NCBI RefSeq assembly: GCF_000708715.2
Contig: NZ_JENB01000044.1
Coordinates: 1-43,220, forward strand
Direction of reading: 5' to 3'
DNA: 43,220 nt
Source of the DNA: Pseudomonas putida W15Oct28
Lineage (GTDB): Bacteria; Pseudomonadota; Gammaproteobacteria; Pseudomonadales; Pseudomonadaceae
Shown here piece by piece: positions 1-7,617 of the stretch. The notes under the pieces are model-generated. The model was not told the origin of the DNA and searched no databases. It saw nothing but the letters and a program-made list of their open reading frames with translations. The translations under genes were made by a program, and so were the position numbers. Each line of letters begins with the position of its first letter. Within the stretch, counting starts at the first letter, position 1.

Positions 1-369
1 GAATTCTTCCTGGGTGATCTGGAAGACGAAGTCGTCCATGCCATCGCCGGAGTTGCCCGCTTTGCCGCGGCCGCCGCCGCCCCCGCCACCACCTTGTGGC
101 CTGGGGATATGTTCGCCGGCAGTGAATTCCTTGTTGCCCGGGTGCACGACGGTCTGTTTGCCGCCGCGACCGTGGTGGAGCACGGGTTCGTCGATGTCAC
201 GCCCCGGGATGCTGATCTGCTCGCCATGTTCCATGTCCATGATGGAACGGCGGCTTACCGCCTCTTCGACGGCTTTCTTGATGTGTTCACGGTACCGCCG
301 CAGGAAGCGCTGGCGGTTGACCGTGCTCTTGTTCTTGCCGTTCAGGCGTCGGTCTATAACGTAGCTCAT
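1..369 (-). CDS. yeaH: YeaH/UPF0229 (DUF444) family protein, N-terminal part (runs off the left edge)
   Basis: Only the first 123 codons are in the window. The start is the ATG at 369, reading MSYVIDRRLNGKNKS. That opening, followed by a basic stretch (RQRFLRRYREHIKKAV), the block SIPGRDIDEP and then a glycine-rich run (GGGGGGGGR, about residues 92-100), is typical of the DUF444/YeaH family. In enterobacteria and pseudomonads yeaH lies directly downstream of the prkA (yeaG) kinase gene and is linked to stress and stationary-phase responses; its biochemical role is not settled. The C-terminal part, where family members resemble von Willebrand A domains, is outside the window. It is probably co-transcribed with prkA, which ends 131 bp upstream. 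Confidence 0.85.
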   Translation of the reverse strand, partial: MSYVIDRRLNGKNKSTVNRQRFLRRYREHIKKAVEEAVSRRSIMDMEHGEQISIPGRDIDEPVLHHGRGGKQTVVHPGNKEFTAGEHIPRPQGGGGGGGGRGKAGNSGDGMDDFVFQITQEEF

Positions 370-403
370 GGTCCCTCCGGTAGCTGGGAACAGCTGCACG
401 CTT

Positions 404-495
404 CAAGCTACGAGCTTGCTGCAGCCAAAGGCAGCAAGGCAGTTGCTGCCGCCCGGGGCTGGCGTAGCAGCCCAGGGCGCGCAGTGTGTAGCTTG
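404..495. repeat. Short inverted repeat in the prkA-yeaH spacer
   Basis: CAAGCTAC at 404-411 is mirrored by GTAGCTTG at 488-495. Between them lie further short Gly/Cys-codon-like complementary bits (GCAGCAAGGC / GTTGCTGCC). The whole 131-bp gap between prkA and yeaH can therefore fold back on itself. Elements containing CAAGCTNC..GAGCTTG are common between pseudomonad genes. Any function, such as an mRNA stability boundary between the two genes, is inference. Confidence 0.45.
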
Positions 496-500
496 TCGCT

Positions 501-2423
501 TTATTGCGATTTCCTGACCCGCAGGTACCATTCCGACAGCAGACGAACCTGTTTGTCGGTGTAGCCACGCTCCACCATGCGCGTGACGAAGTCGTTGTGC
601 TTCTGTTGGTCTTCCTTGCTGGCCTTGGCGTTGAAGCTGATGACCGGCAGCAGGTCTTCGGTGTTGGAGAACATTTTCTTCTCGATCACCACCCGCAGCT
701 TTTCATAGCTCAGCCAGCTCGGGTTCTTGCCGTTGTTGTTGGCACGGGCACGCAGCACGAAGTTTACGATTTCGTTGCGGAAATCTTTCGGGTTGCTGAT
801 ACCGGCCGGTTTCTCGATCTTCTCCAGCTCTTCGTTGAGGGCGATGCGGTTGAGGATTTCGCCGGTCTCCGGGTCGCGGTATTCCTGGTCCTGGATCCAG
901 AAGTCGGCGTACAGCACGTAGCGGTCGAAAATGTTCTGGCCGTATTCGCTGTAGGACTCCAGGTAGGCCGTCTGGATTTCCTTGCCGATGAACTCGATAT
1001 AACGCGGTGCCAGGTATTCCTTCAGGTAGCGCAGGTAGCGTTCGCGCACTTCGGCAGGGAACTGTTCCTGTTCGATCTGCTGTTCGAGCACATACAGCAG
1101 GTGAACCGGGTTGGCCGCGATCTCGTGTGGGTCGAAGTTGAAGACTTTGGAAAGGATCTTGAAGGCGAAGCGGGTCGACAGGCCGTTCATGCCCTCGTCG
1201 ACGCCTGCCGAGTCCCGGTACTCCTGGATCGACTTGGCCTTCGGATCGGTGTCCTTGAGGTTCTCGCCATCGTAGACGCGCATCTTCGAGTAGATGTTGG
1301 AGTTCTCTGGCTCTTTGAGGCGCGAGAGTACAGTGAACTGGGCGAGCATCTTGAGGGTGTCTGGCGCGCAATGGGCCTTGGCCAGCGAGCTGTTGATCAG
1401 CAACTTGTCGTAGATCTTGATCTCATCGCTGACGCGCAGGCAGTAAGGCACCTTGACGATGTAGATCCGGTCGATGAACGCCTCGTTGTTCTTGTTGTTG
1501 CGGAAGGTGTGCCACTCCGATTCGTTGGAGTGGGCCAACAGGATGCCGGTGTAGGGAATGGCACCCAGCCCCTCGGTACTGTTGTAGTTACCTTCCTGAG
1601 TGGCCGTGAGCAGTGGGTGCAGGACCTTGATCGGGGCCTTGAACATCTCGACGAATTCCATCAGGCCCTGGTTGGCCCGGCACAGCGCGCCCGAATAGCT
1701 GTAGGCATCGGCGTCGTTCTGCGGGAATTCTTCGAGCTTGCGGATATCGACCTTACCGACCAGGGCGGAAATGTCCTGGTTGTTCTCATCGCCCGGCTCG
1801 GTCTTGGCGATGGCGATCTGGTTGAGGATCGACGGGTACAGCTTGACCACTTTGAACTTGCTGATGTCGCCGCCGAACTCCTGCAGGCGCTTGGTGGCCC
1901 AGGGCGACATGATGGTGTTCAGGTAGCGCCGCGAGATGCCGTACTCTTCCTCGAGGATGGCCCCGTCTTCGGTGGCGTTGAACAGCCCCAGGGGCGACTC
2001 GAATACCGGCGACCCCTTGATGGCATAGAACGGTACCTTTTCCATCAGCTGCTTGAGTTTTTCGGCCAGCGACGATTTACCGCCGCCCACCGGGCCCAGC
2101 AGATAGAGGATTTGTTTCTTTTCTTCCAGGCCTTGGGCGGCGTGGCGGAAATAAGACACGATCTGGTCGATGCACTCTTCCATGCCATGGAAGTCGGCAA
2201 AGGCCGGATAGCGGCGGATAACCTTGTTGGAGAAGATGCGCGACAGCCTGGAGTTGGTAGAGGTGTCGATCAGCTCTGGCTCACCGATGGCCAGCAACAG
2301 CCGTTCGGCCGCCGATGCGTAGGCACTGCGATCCCCTTTGCACAGCTCGAGGTACTCCTGCAGCGAGAGTTCTTCCTGGCGCGTGGACTCGAAACGTTGT
2401 TGGAAGTGGCTAAAAATACTCAT
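501..2423 (-). CDS. prkA: PrkA family serine protein kinase
   Basis: A protein of 640 residues, the usual length for PrkA/YeaG. The start MSIFSHFQQRFEST at 2423 was chosen because it has an AGGTG ribosome site 5-9 bp upstream and matches the family N-terminus; a longer in-frame extension to 2522 has neither. An AAA-type P-loop (LGPVGGGKSS, about residues 103-112) heads the PrkA AAA domain, and the C-terminal half is the kinase-like PrkA domain. The family autophosphorylates and acts in stress and stationary-phase physiology, together with YeaH and a SpoVR-like protein. In this window it is followed on the same strand by yeaH. The 285-bp region upstream probably holds its promoter and a hairpin in the 5' UTR. 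Confidence 0.95.
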   Translation of the reverse strand: MSIFSHFQQRFESTRQEELSLQEYLELCKGDRSAYASAAERLLLAIGEPELIDTSTNSRLSRIFSNKVIRRYPAFADFHGMEECIDQIVSYFRHAAQGLEEKKQILYLLGPVGGGKSSLAEKLKQLMEKVPFYAIKGSPVFESPLGLFNATEDGAILEEEYGISRRYLNTIMSPWATKRLQEFGGDISKFKVVKLYPSILNQIAIAKTEPGDENNQDISALVGKVDIRKLEEFPQNDADAYSYSGALCRANQGLMEFVEMFKAPIKVLHPLLTATQEGNYNSTEGLGAIPYTGILLAHSNESEWHTFRNNKNNEAFIDRIYIVKVPYCLRVSDEIKIYDKLLINSSLAKAHCAPDTLKMLAQFTVLSRLKEPENSNIYSKMRVYDGENLKDTDPKAKSIQEYRDSAGVDEGMNGLSTRFAFKILSKVFNFDPHEIAANPVHLLYVLEQQIEQEQFPAEVRERYLRYLKEYLAPRYIEFIGKEIQTAYLESYSEYGQNIFDRYVLYADFWIQDQEYRDPETGEILNRIALNEELEKIEKPAGISNPKDFRNEIVNFVLRARANNNGKNPSWLSYEKLRVVIEKKMFSNTEDLLPVISFNAKASKEDQQKHNDFVTRMVERGYTDKQVRLLSEWYLRVRKSQ

Positions 2424-2481
2424 GACGTCACCTCGCTCGATACGTGGAGACGACGCCGGATCAGTCAGCTGATGCTGGCAT

Positions 2482-2503
2482 GCAACCGGGTTTCGCCGGT
2501 TGC
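2482..2503 (-). other. Hairpin in the prkA 5' region
   Basis: GCAACCGG (2482-2489) and CCGGTTGC (2496-2503) form a perfect 8-bp stem with a 6-nt loop, about 60-80 nt upstream of the prkA start codon. There is no T run on either side, so it is not a normal terminator. If the prkA mRNA starts further upstream, this stem would sit in its untranslated leader. The rest of the 2424-2708 gap shows no gene. Confidence 0.4.
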
Positions 2504-2640
2504 TGTATACCCCCCAGAACACCCTGTAACGCTACCGATGACCCGCACGCCGGTGTACCGGCTCTCCCCTTTTTCTGGATGGCCTGCGCTTAAGAATAGT
2601 TGGTTATCGGTAAGTTCAAGGCGGAGGGGCGGAGAAGTTG

Positions 2641-2654
2641 CGAACGACCGTTCG
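2641..2654. promoter_or_regulatory. 14-bp palindrome, possible operator upstream of prkA
   Basis: CGAACGACCGTTCG consists of two exact 6-bp half-sites (CGAACG / CGTTCG) around two bases. It lies between the glpE stop (2709) and the prkA upstream region. Palindromes with AACG..CGTT halves are common binding sites of TetR-like regulators, but no regulator is identified here, so the role is only suggested by symmetry and position. Confidence 0.3.
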
Positions 2655-2708
2655 TCAGATAAGCCGCAAGCCCGCACGTGGCGCGGGCTGCAGTAAAAAT
2701 GAAAATAT

Positions 2709-3041
2709 TTATTCGGCGGTGCCTTGGGCGGTCTCTGCCGGGTAGGTGGCGCGCCACAGCTCAAAGCCGCCGTCCACGCTGTACACGTCGGAAAAGCCCT
2801 GGCCGACCAGGTAGGCGGCAGCGCTCTGGCTGGAATTGCCGTGGTAGCAGACCACCAGGGTAGGGGCGTCGAGGTCGGCATTGCGGATGAACTCGGCAAC
2901 CGAAGTGTTATCCAGATGCTGGGCGCCGGTGATGTGGCCTGCGGCGAAGGCTTGCGAGTCACGAATGTCGACGACGACCGCACCTTCTTGCTTGCGAAGC
3001 TCCAAGGCCTGCTCGGGAGGGATGCGCTTGAATTCGCTCAT
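2709..3041 (-). CDS. glpE: Thiosulfate sulfurtransferase GlpE (single-domain rhodanese)
   Basis: 110 residues with a single rhodanese domain. The active-site loop CYHGNSS places the catalytic cysteine at about residue 65, as in GlpE proteins. The family transfers the sulfane sulfur of thiosulfate to cyanide or thiol acceptors such as thioredoxin in the cytoplasm. The ATG at 3041 is followed by SEFKRIPPEQA and lies 14 bp after the apaH stop codon, so it is probably the last gene of the lptD-surA-pdxA-rsmA-apaG-apaH run. Besides the active-site loop, the sequence shows VVVDIRDSQAFAAGHI, the usual CH2A-like block. A role in glycerol metabolism is not supported by these neighbours. Confidence 0.93.
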   Translation of the reverse strand: MSEFKRIPPEQALELRKQEGAVVVDIRDSQAFAAGHITGAQHLDNTSVAEFIRNADLDAPTLVVCYHGNSSQSAAAYLVGQGFSDVYSVDGGFELWRATYPAETAQGTAE

Positions 3042-3055
3042 GGGTACTACTTCCT

Positions 3056-3922
3056 TCAGGTGTGGTCGTTGAGTGTAGTGGGTTGTGCCGGCTGGCGCAG
3101 GGTGCCGTCGTCGGCGCAGTCGCAGCGGTGGTATTCGCCGCTGTCGACGTTGTACAGGGTCATGGCGCCGCCCCACACGCAGCCGGTGTCCAGGGCGATG
3201 ACGCCCGGCTCGTCGACGCGGCCTTCGAGGGCGGCCCAGTGGCCGAAGATGATCTTCACATGCCGCGAGCGGCGGTCCTTGTGTGCAAACCAGGGCTTGT
3301 AACCCTTGGGCGCGGTGCCCAGGCCTTCCTTGCTCTTGAGGTCGAGCTTGCCCTCTGCGGTGCAGAAACGCATGCGTGTGAAGTAGTTGGTGATGACCCG
3401 CAGGCGCTCGATGCCGGTGAGGTTCTTGCTCCACTTGTTCGGCTCGTTGCCGTACATGCCGTCGAGGTACAGCTTCAGGCGGCCATCGTCGCGCAGTACT
3501 TCTTCCACCTCAGCGGCAAGGCCCAGGGCCTGGCCGAGTGTCCACTGCGGCGGGATGCCGGCGTGCGCCATGGCAATGCCGCGTGCCTCATCGTAATGCA
3601 GCAGTTTTTGCTGGCGCAGCCAGTGGAACAGCAGGTCGGCGTCCGGTGCTTCGATGATCTCGCGCAGCGTGTCGCTTTTCTTCAGGCGCTCGACGTTGTG
3701 CCAGGCGGCCAGCAGGTGCAGGTCATGGTTGCCCAGCACGCAGACCAGCGACTGGCGGATCGAGTACAGGAAACGCAGGGTTTCCAGTGATTCGGGGCCG
3801 CGGTTGACCAGGTCGCCGACCAGCCACAGGCGGTCGACGGCCGGGTTGAAACTGACACGTTCGAGCAGGCACTTGAGGGGTTGCAGACAGCCCTGCAGGT
3901 CACCGACGGCGTAGGTTGCCAT
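3056..3922 (-). CDS. apaH: Symmetrical bis(5'-nucleosyl)-tetraphosphatase (diadenosine tetraphosphatase)
   Basis: 288 residues of the calcineurin-like phosphoesterase superfamily. The metal-binding motifs are in order: GDLQGC near residue 7, GDLVNRGPES near residue 37, and GNHD near residue 64. ApaH hydrolyses Ap4A to two ADP and, in enterobacteria, also removes Np4 caps from RNA 5' ends. Its start codon overlaps the apaG stop by one base (TGATG), so the two are translationally coupled, as in E. coli. The ATG start is followed by ATYAVGDLQGC, the normal family N-terminus. It is cytoplasmic. There is nothing unusual in length or motifs. Confidence 0.96.
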   Translation of the reverse strand: MATYAVGDLQGCLQPLKCLLERVSFNPAVDRLWLVGDLVNRGPESLETLRFLYSIRQSLVCVLGNHDLHLLAAWHNVERLKKSDTLREIIEAPDADLLFHWLRQQKLLHYDEARGIAMAHAGIPPQWTLGQALGLAAEVEEVLRDDGRLKLYLDGMYGNEPNKWSKNLTGIERLRVITNYFTRMRFCTAEGKLDLKSKEGLGTAPKGYKPWFAHKDRRSRHVKIIFGHWAALEGRVDEPGVIALDTGCVWGGAMTLYNVDSGEYHRCDCADDGTLRQPAQPTTLNDHT

Positions 3923-4302
3923 CAGTGCAGTGCCCCGGGCACCGCGAGGCGGAAGGGGGCGATCTCGGCGTCGAAGCGCTTACCGTCTTCGGCGAACATC
4001 TGGTAACTGCCCTGCATGGTGCCCACGCGGGTGGTGATAACCGCACCGCTGCTATAGGTATGGCTCTGGCCCGGATCGATGTTGGGCTGTTGGCCAACCA
4101 CGCCGGAGCCGCGCACTTCCTCGACCTCACCGTCACCATTGGTGATCAGCCAGTGGCGTGACAGCAGCTTGGCTTTGAGCGAGCCGCCGTTGTGCACGGT
4201 GATGGTGTAGGCGAAGGCGAAACGACTGTTTTCGGGGTCGGATTGTTCTTTGAGGTAGCGGGTCACGACGCTGACGTCGATCAGATAGCGGGGATCGGAC
4301 AT
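3922..4302 (-). CDS. apaG: ApaG protein (Co2+/Mg2+ efflux-associated, DUF525)
   Basis: 126 residues with the ApaG/DUF525 fibronectin-like beta-sandwich. The typical blocks are FAYTITVHNGG, LLSRHWLITNGDG and the glycine-rich GEVEEVRGSGVVGQQP. The start MSDPRYLIDVSV at 4302 was preferred to an upstream in-frame ATG (4329) because it matches the family N-terminus. Its precise biochemical function is unknown; in enterobacteria loss affects cobalt resistance and magnesium efflux. It overlaps apaH by one base. A REP palindrome occupies the 206-bp gap separating it from rsmA upstream. Confidence 0.94.
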   Translation of the reverse strand: MSDPRYLIDVSVVTRYLKEQSDPENSRFAFAYTITVHNGGSLKAKLLSRHWLITNGDGEVEEVRGSGVVGQQPNIDPGQSHTYSSGAVITTRVGTMQGSYQMFAEDGKRFDAEIAPFRLAVPGALH

Positions 4303-4403
4303 GCAATGGCCTTGGGCGAGCTGACGCAATAATGCAGTCTAGGCCATTGGGAGGGGGGAGGGCCAGCGGTGTAAGGCTTGCGGATTTGTGTTGTCGGTGC
4401 TGG

Positions 4404-4493
4404 CCCTATCGCCGGCAAGCCAGCTCCCACAGGTACAGCACAGTTCTTGAGTGCTGTGGAGTTCCTGTGGGAGCTGGCTTGCCGGCGATAGGG
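4404..4493. repeat. REP palindrome pair, class A, between rsmA and apaG
   Basis: Two exactly complementary 30-bp arms (4404-4433 and 4464-4493), each carrying the core GCCGGCAAGCCAGCTCCCAC, are separated by 30 bp. The same core recurs at 13020-13097 and inside 42414-42685. The element lies inside the predicted lptD-glpE operon, so it would be transcribed and form a long hairpin. In other bacteria REP hairpins affect mRNA stability and gyrase binding; an effect here is inference. Confidence 0.9.
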
Positions 4494-4508
4494 GCGGTAC
4501 AGGCAGCG

Positions 4509-5309
4509 TCAGGCTTGCTGATCGGCCAACTGGTCAGCCAGGCGCACGAAGGCCGCCAGGTCCAGCTGTTCGGGGCGCAGGCTGCCATCCACGCCGGCAG
4601 CTTCAATGGCCGTGCTGTCGAGCAGGCCTTTCAGGGTATTGCGCAGTGTCTTGCGACGCTGGTTGAAGGCTTCGCGAACGACACGCTCCAGCAGCAGGTG
4701 GTCCTTGGCCGGGAACGGCAGCACCTCGTGCGGTACCAGGCGGACGATGGCTGAATCCACTTTCGGCGGCGGGTTGAAGGCACCAGGGCCCACGTTGAAC
4801 AGGTGCTCGACGCGGCAGTGGTACTGCACCATGATCGACAAACGCCCCCAGTCACCACCGCCAGGGCCGGCGGCCATGCGCTCGACCACTTCCTTTTGCA
4901 GCATGAAGTGCATGTCGCGGATCAGCCCGGCATGGCTGAGCAGGTGGAAGATCAGCGGGGTGGAAATGTTGTAGGGCAGGTTGCCCACCACCTTGAGGCT
5001 GCGCGGTGGCACGCCCAGCTGGTTGAAGTCGAACTTCAGGGCGTCGCCCTGGTGCAGGCGGAAGTTGCTGCGGTTGCCGAACTTGTGCTGCAGGATCGGC
5101 ACCAGGTCCTTGTCCAGCTCCACCACGTCCAGTTGTGCGCCGCTGCCCAGCAGGCCTTCGGTCAGGGCGCCTTGGCCCGGGCCGATTTCCAGCAGGTGTT
5201 CGCCGGCCTTGGCGTTGATGGCGCGCAGGATGCGGTCGATGATGCCGGCGTCGTGCAGGAAGTTCTGGCCGAAGCGCTTGCGCGCCCGGTGTTGGTATTG
5301 CTCGTTCAT
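4509..5309 (-). CDS. rsmA: 16S rRNA (adenine1518-N6/adenine1519-N6)-dimethyltransferase
   Basis: 266 residues (KsgA family, usual length). The SAM-binding motif LLEIGPGQGALTEGLL is at about residues 35-50, and the catalytic motif NLPYNIS (NLPY) at about residue 110. It dimethylates two adjacent adenines in the 3' hairpin of 16S rRNA, a late step in 30S assembly; loss gives kasugamycin resistance. The start MNEQYQHRARKRFGQ overlaps the pdxA stop by four bases (ATGA), indicating coupled translation. The basic RARKRFGQNFL opening is typical. The gene order pdxA-rsmA-apaG-apaH is the same as in E. coli. Confidence 0.97.
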   Translation of the reverse strand: MNEQYQHRARKRFGQNFLHDAGIIDRILRAINAKAGEHLLEIGPGQGALTEGLLGSGAQLDVVELDKDLVPILQHKFGNRSNFRLHQGDALKFDFNQLGVPPRSLKVVGNLPYNISTPLIFHLLSHAGLIRDMHFMLQKEVVERMAAGPGGGDWGRLSIMVQYHCRVEHLFNVGPGAFNPPPKVDSAIVRLVPHEVLPFPAKDHLLLERVVREAFNQRRKTLRNTLKGLLDSTAIEAAGVDGSLRPEQLDLAAFVRLADQLADQQA

Positions 5310-6295
5310 GGTCGGTTCTCGGCCATCTGGTAGGCGGTTTCCAGTGCGACGCGCAGGCTGCCGGTGTCGACGTTGCCGGTGCCGGCGAGGTCCAGGGCGG
5401 TGCCGTGGTCGACCGACGTGCGGATGATCGGCAGGCCCAGGGTCACGTTGACGGCAGCGCCGAAGCCTTTGTACTTGAGTACAGGCAGGCCTTGGTCGTG
5501 GTACATCGCCAGCACTGCGTCGCAGTGCTCCAGATATTTGGGGGTAAACAGGGTATCGGCCGGCAATGGCCCGCGCAGGTCCATGCCTTCGGTGCGCAGG
5601 CGGGCCAGGGTCGGCTCGATGATGTCGATTTCTTCGCGGCCCAGGTGGCCGCCCTCGCCCGCGTGCGGGTTGAGGCCACACACCAGTATGCGCGGGTTGG
5701 CAATGCCGAACTTGTCGCGCATGTCGGCATGCAGGATACGGGTTACACGTTCGACGCGCTCGGCAGTGATGGCATCGGCAATATCACGCAGCGGCAGGTG
5801 CGTGGTCACCAGGGCCACGCGCAGGCCGCGGGTGGCCAGCATCATTACCACTTGCGGGGTGTGGGTGAGTTCGGCAAGGAACTCGGTATGCCCGGAGAAG
5901 GCGATACCGCTTTCGTTGATTACGCCTTTGTGCACAGGGGCAGTGATCATCCCGGCAAAATGCCCATCGAGGCAGCCTTGCCCGGCGCGTGACAGGGTTT
6001 CCAGCACGAACGCCGCGTTGGCTTTGTCGAGCTGGCCTGGCACTACCGGGGCTGCAAGAGGGGTATCCCATACGTACAGGCTGCCCGCGGGTGCCGGTCG
6101 GTCGGGCCATTGGCCCGGGGCGACTGGCAGCAGGCTGACGGCCAGCCCCAGCTGCGTGGCCCGCTCGGCGAGCAGGTCACGGCTGGTGATGGCGATCAGG
6201 GGGTGGGGCTGGGCGTCTGCGGCGAGCAGCAGGCACAGGTCGGGACCTATGCCGGCAGGCTCGCCGGGAGTGACGGCGAAGCGTAGGGGCTTCAC
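5306..6295 (-). CDS. pdxA: 4-hydroxythreonine-4-phosphate dehydrogenase
   Basis: 329 residues. It oxidises 4-phosphohydroxy-L-threonine with NAD(P) in the DXP-dependent pathway to pyridoxal phosphate. The opening FAVTPGEPAGIGPD and the metal-binding histidine blocks SGHTEFLAELTHT (about residue 137), TTHLPL and YHDQGLPVLKYKGFG (about residue 265) are conserved. The start is GTG at 6293-6295 and overlaps the surA stop (GTGA). At its other end it overlaps rsmA by four bases. It is a cytoplasmic homodimer in this family. Confidence 0.96.
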   Translation of the reverse strand: MKPLRFAVTPGEPAGIGPDLCLLLAADAQPHPLIAITSRDLLAERATQLGLAVSLLPVAPGQWPDRPAPAGSLYVWDTPLAAPVVPGQLDKANAAFVLETLSRAGQGCLDGHFAGMITAPVHKGVINESGIAFSGHTEFLAELTHTPQVVMMLATRGLRVALVTTHLPLRDIADAITAERVERVTRILHADMRDKFGIANPRILVCGLNPHAGEGGHLGREEIDIIEPTLARLRTEGMDLRGPLPADTLFTPKYLEHCDAVLAMYHDQGLPVLKYKGFGAAVNVTLGLPIIRTSVDHGTALDLAGTGNVDTGSLRVALETAYQMAENRP

Positions 6296-7617
6296 TGAAC
6301 GGCCTGGTCAGCGCCAGGCAGCTTGATTTCAACGTAGGCTTCGTCGCGAATCTGGCGCAGCCAGGTTTGCAGCTCTTCGTCGTACTTGCGGTTGCGCAGG
6401 ACGCTCTGGGCCTGTTGCTCACGTGCCTGTTCGGTGCTGTCGGTGGCGCGGCGGCCCAGCACTTCCAGAACGTGCCAGCCGTACTGGGTCTTGAACGGCT
6501 TGGTCACTTCGCCTTGCTGGGCGTTGGCCATCTGTTCGCGGAACTCCGGTACCAGGCTGTTCGGGTCTACCCAGTTGAGGTCGCCGCCGTTGAGCGCCGA
6601 ACCCGGGTCTTCCGAGAAGCTCTTCGCCAGCTCGCCGAAGTCTTCGCCGTTCTTGATGCGATCGTACAGGCGCTCGGCCAGTTGCTCGGTGGCCGCTTCG
6701 CTGCGGATCTCACTTGGCTTGATCAGGATGTGGCGTACATGCACCTCGTCACGCAGCACGTTCTCGCTGCCACCGCGCTTCTCCTCGAGCTTGAGGATGA
6801 TGAAGCCGTTGGGGATGCGAATAGGCTGGGTGATTTCACCGACCGGCATGCTGCTGAGCATCTTGGCGAAGTCTGGTGGCAGCTGGCCGGCTTTACGCCA
6901 GCCCATCTCGCCGCCTTCCAGGGCGTTCTCGCTGGCGGAACGGGCAATGGCCATCTGGCCGAAGTCCGCGCCTTGCTTGAGCTGCTGGTAGACATCGCCG
7001 ACCTGGCGTGCGGCCGCCTGGATGGCTTCCGAGTTGGCGCCTTCCGGGGTCGGGATGAGGATGTTGGCGAGGCGGTACTCTTCCGACATCTGCATCTTGC
7101 CCATGTCGGAGTTGAGGAAGTTCTTCACTTCCTGCTCCGACACCTGGATGCGCTCGGCCACCCGGCGCTGACGCACGCGGCTGATGATCATCTCGCGTTT
7201 GACCTGCTCGCGAGCGTCGTCGAACGACAGGCCGTCATGGGCCAGGGCGGCGCGGAACTGGTCCAGCGACATGCCATTGCGCTGGGCAATGGTGCCGATG
7301 GCCTGGTTCAGCTCTTCGTCGGTAATGCGGATACCGGAGCGCTCGCCGATCTGCAGCTGCAGGTTCTCGACGATCAGGCGTTCCAGTACCTGCTGTTCCA
7401 GGGCACCGGTCGGCGGCACGCCGCCGCCGCGCTTGGCGATGGTTTGCTGCACCTCGTGGACGCGCTGGTCCAGCTGGCTTTGCATGACCACGTCGTTGTC
7501 GACGATGGCCACCACGCGATCAAGAGGTTGTACCGCGGCATGCACCGCGCCACTCAGCAAAGCGGCGCCCAGCAACACTGGGCGCAGACGATCAATAAGC
7601 TTGGTCTTCACGTTCAC
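6292..7617 (-). CDS. surA: Periplasmic chaperone / peptidyl-prolyl isomerase SurA
   Basis: 441 residues. A signal peptide ends near AVHA-AVQPLDRV (about residue 28). It is followed by the SurA N-terminal domain (VVAIVDNDVVMQSQL) and two parvulin/PpiC domains (about residues 180-280 and 292-390; the second has EVHVRHILIKPSE and GGDLNWVDP). SurA escorts outer-membrane beta-barrel proteins, including LptD, to the BAM machine. The start is the GTG at 7617, with AAGG five bases upstream. A second in-frame GTG at 7611 is possible but too far from this ribosome site. The gene begins 26 bp inside the end of lptD, so synthesis of chaperone and client is coupled. Confidence 0.95.
   Translation of the reverse strand: MNVKTKLIDRLRPVLLGAALLSGAVHAAVQPLDRVVAIVDNDVVMQSQLDQRVHEVQQTIAKRGGGVPPTGALEQQVLERLIVENLQLQIGERSGIRITDEELNQAIGTIAQRNGMSLDQFRAALAHDGLSFDDAREQVKREMIISRVRQRRVAERIQVSEQEVKNFLNSDMGKMQMSEEYRLANILIPTPEGANSEAIQAAARQVGDVYQQLKQGADFGQMAIARSASENALEGGEMGWRKAGQLPPDFAKMLSSMPVGEITQPIRIPNGFIILKLEEKRGGSENVLRDEVHVRHILIKPSEIRSEAATEQLAERLYDRIKNGEDFGELAKSFSEDPGSALNGGDLNWVDPNSLVPEFREQMANAQQGEVTKPFKTQYGWHVLEVLGRRATDSTEQAREQQAQSVLRNRKYDEELQTWLRQIRDEAYVEIKLPGADQAVQ

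Noticed and set aside
504..2696. A 730-codon reading frame on the plus strand, opposite prkA
   Set aside because: It is the antisense of a clear prkA gene. Its sequence is repetitive in Val, Leu, Asp and Gln, has no known domain, and arises from GC-rich codon use. Similar antisense frames lie opposite lptD (8498-10339), the kinase (15461-16456), trpE (23640-25160), trpD (27554-29104), argC (36762-37880) and tyrS (41006-42487).
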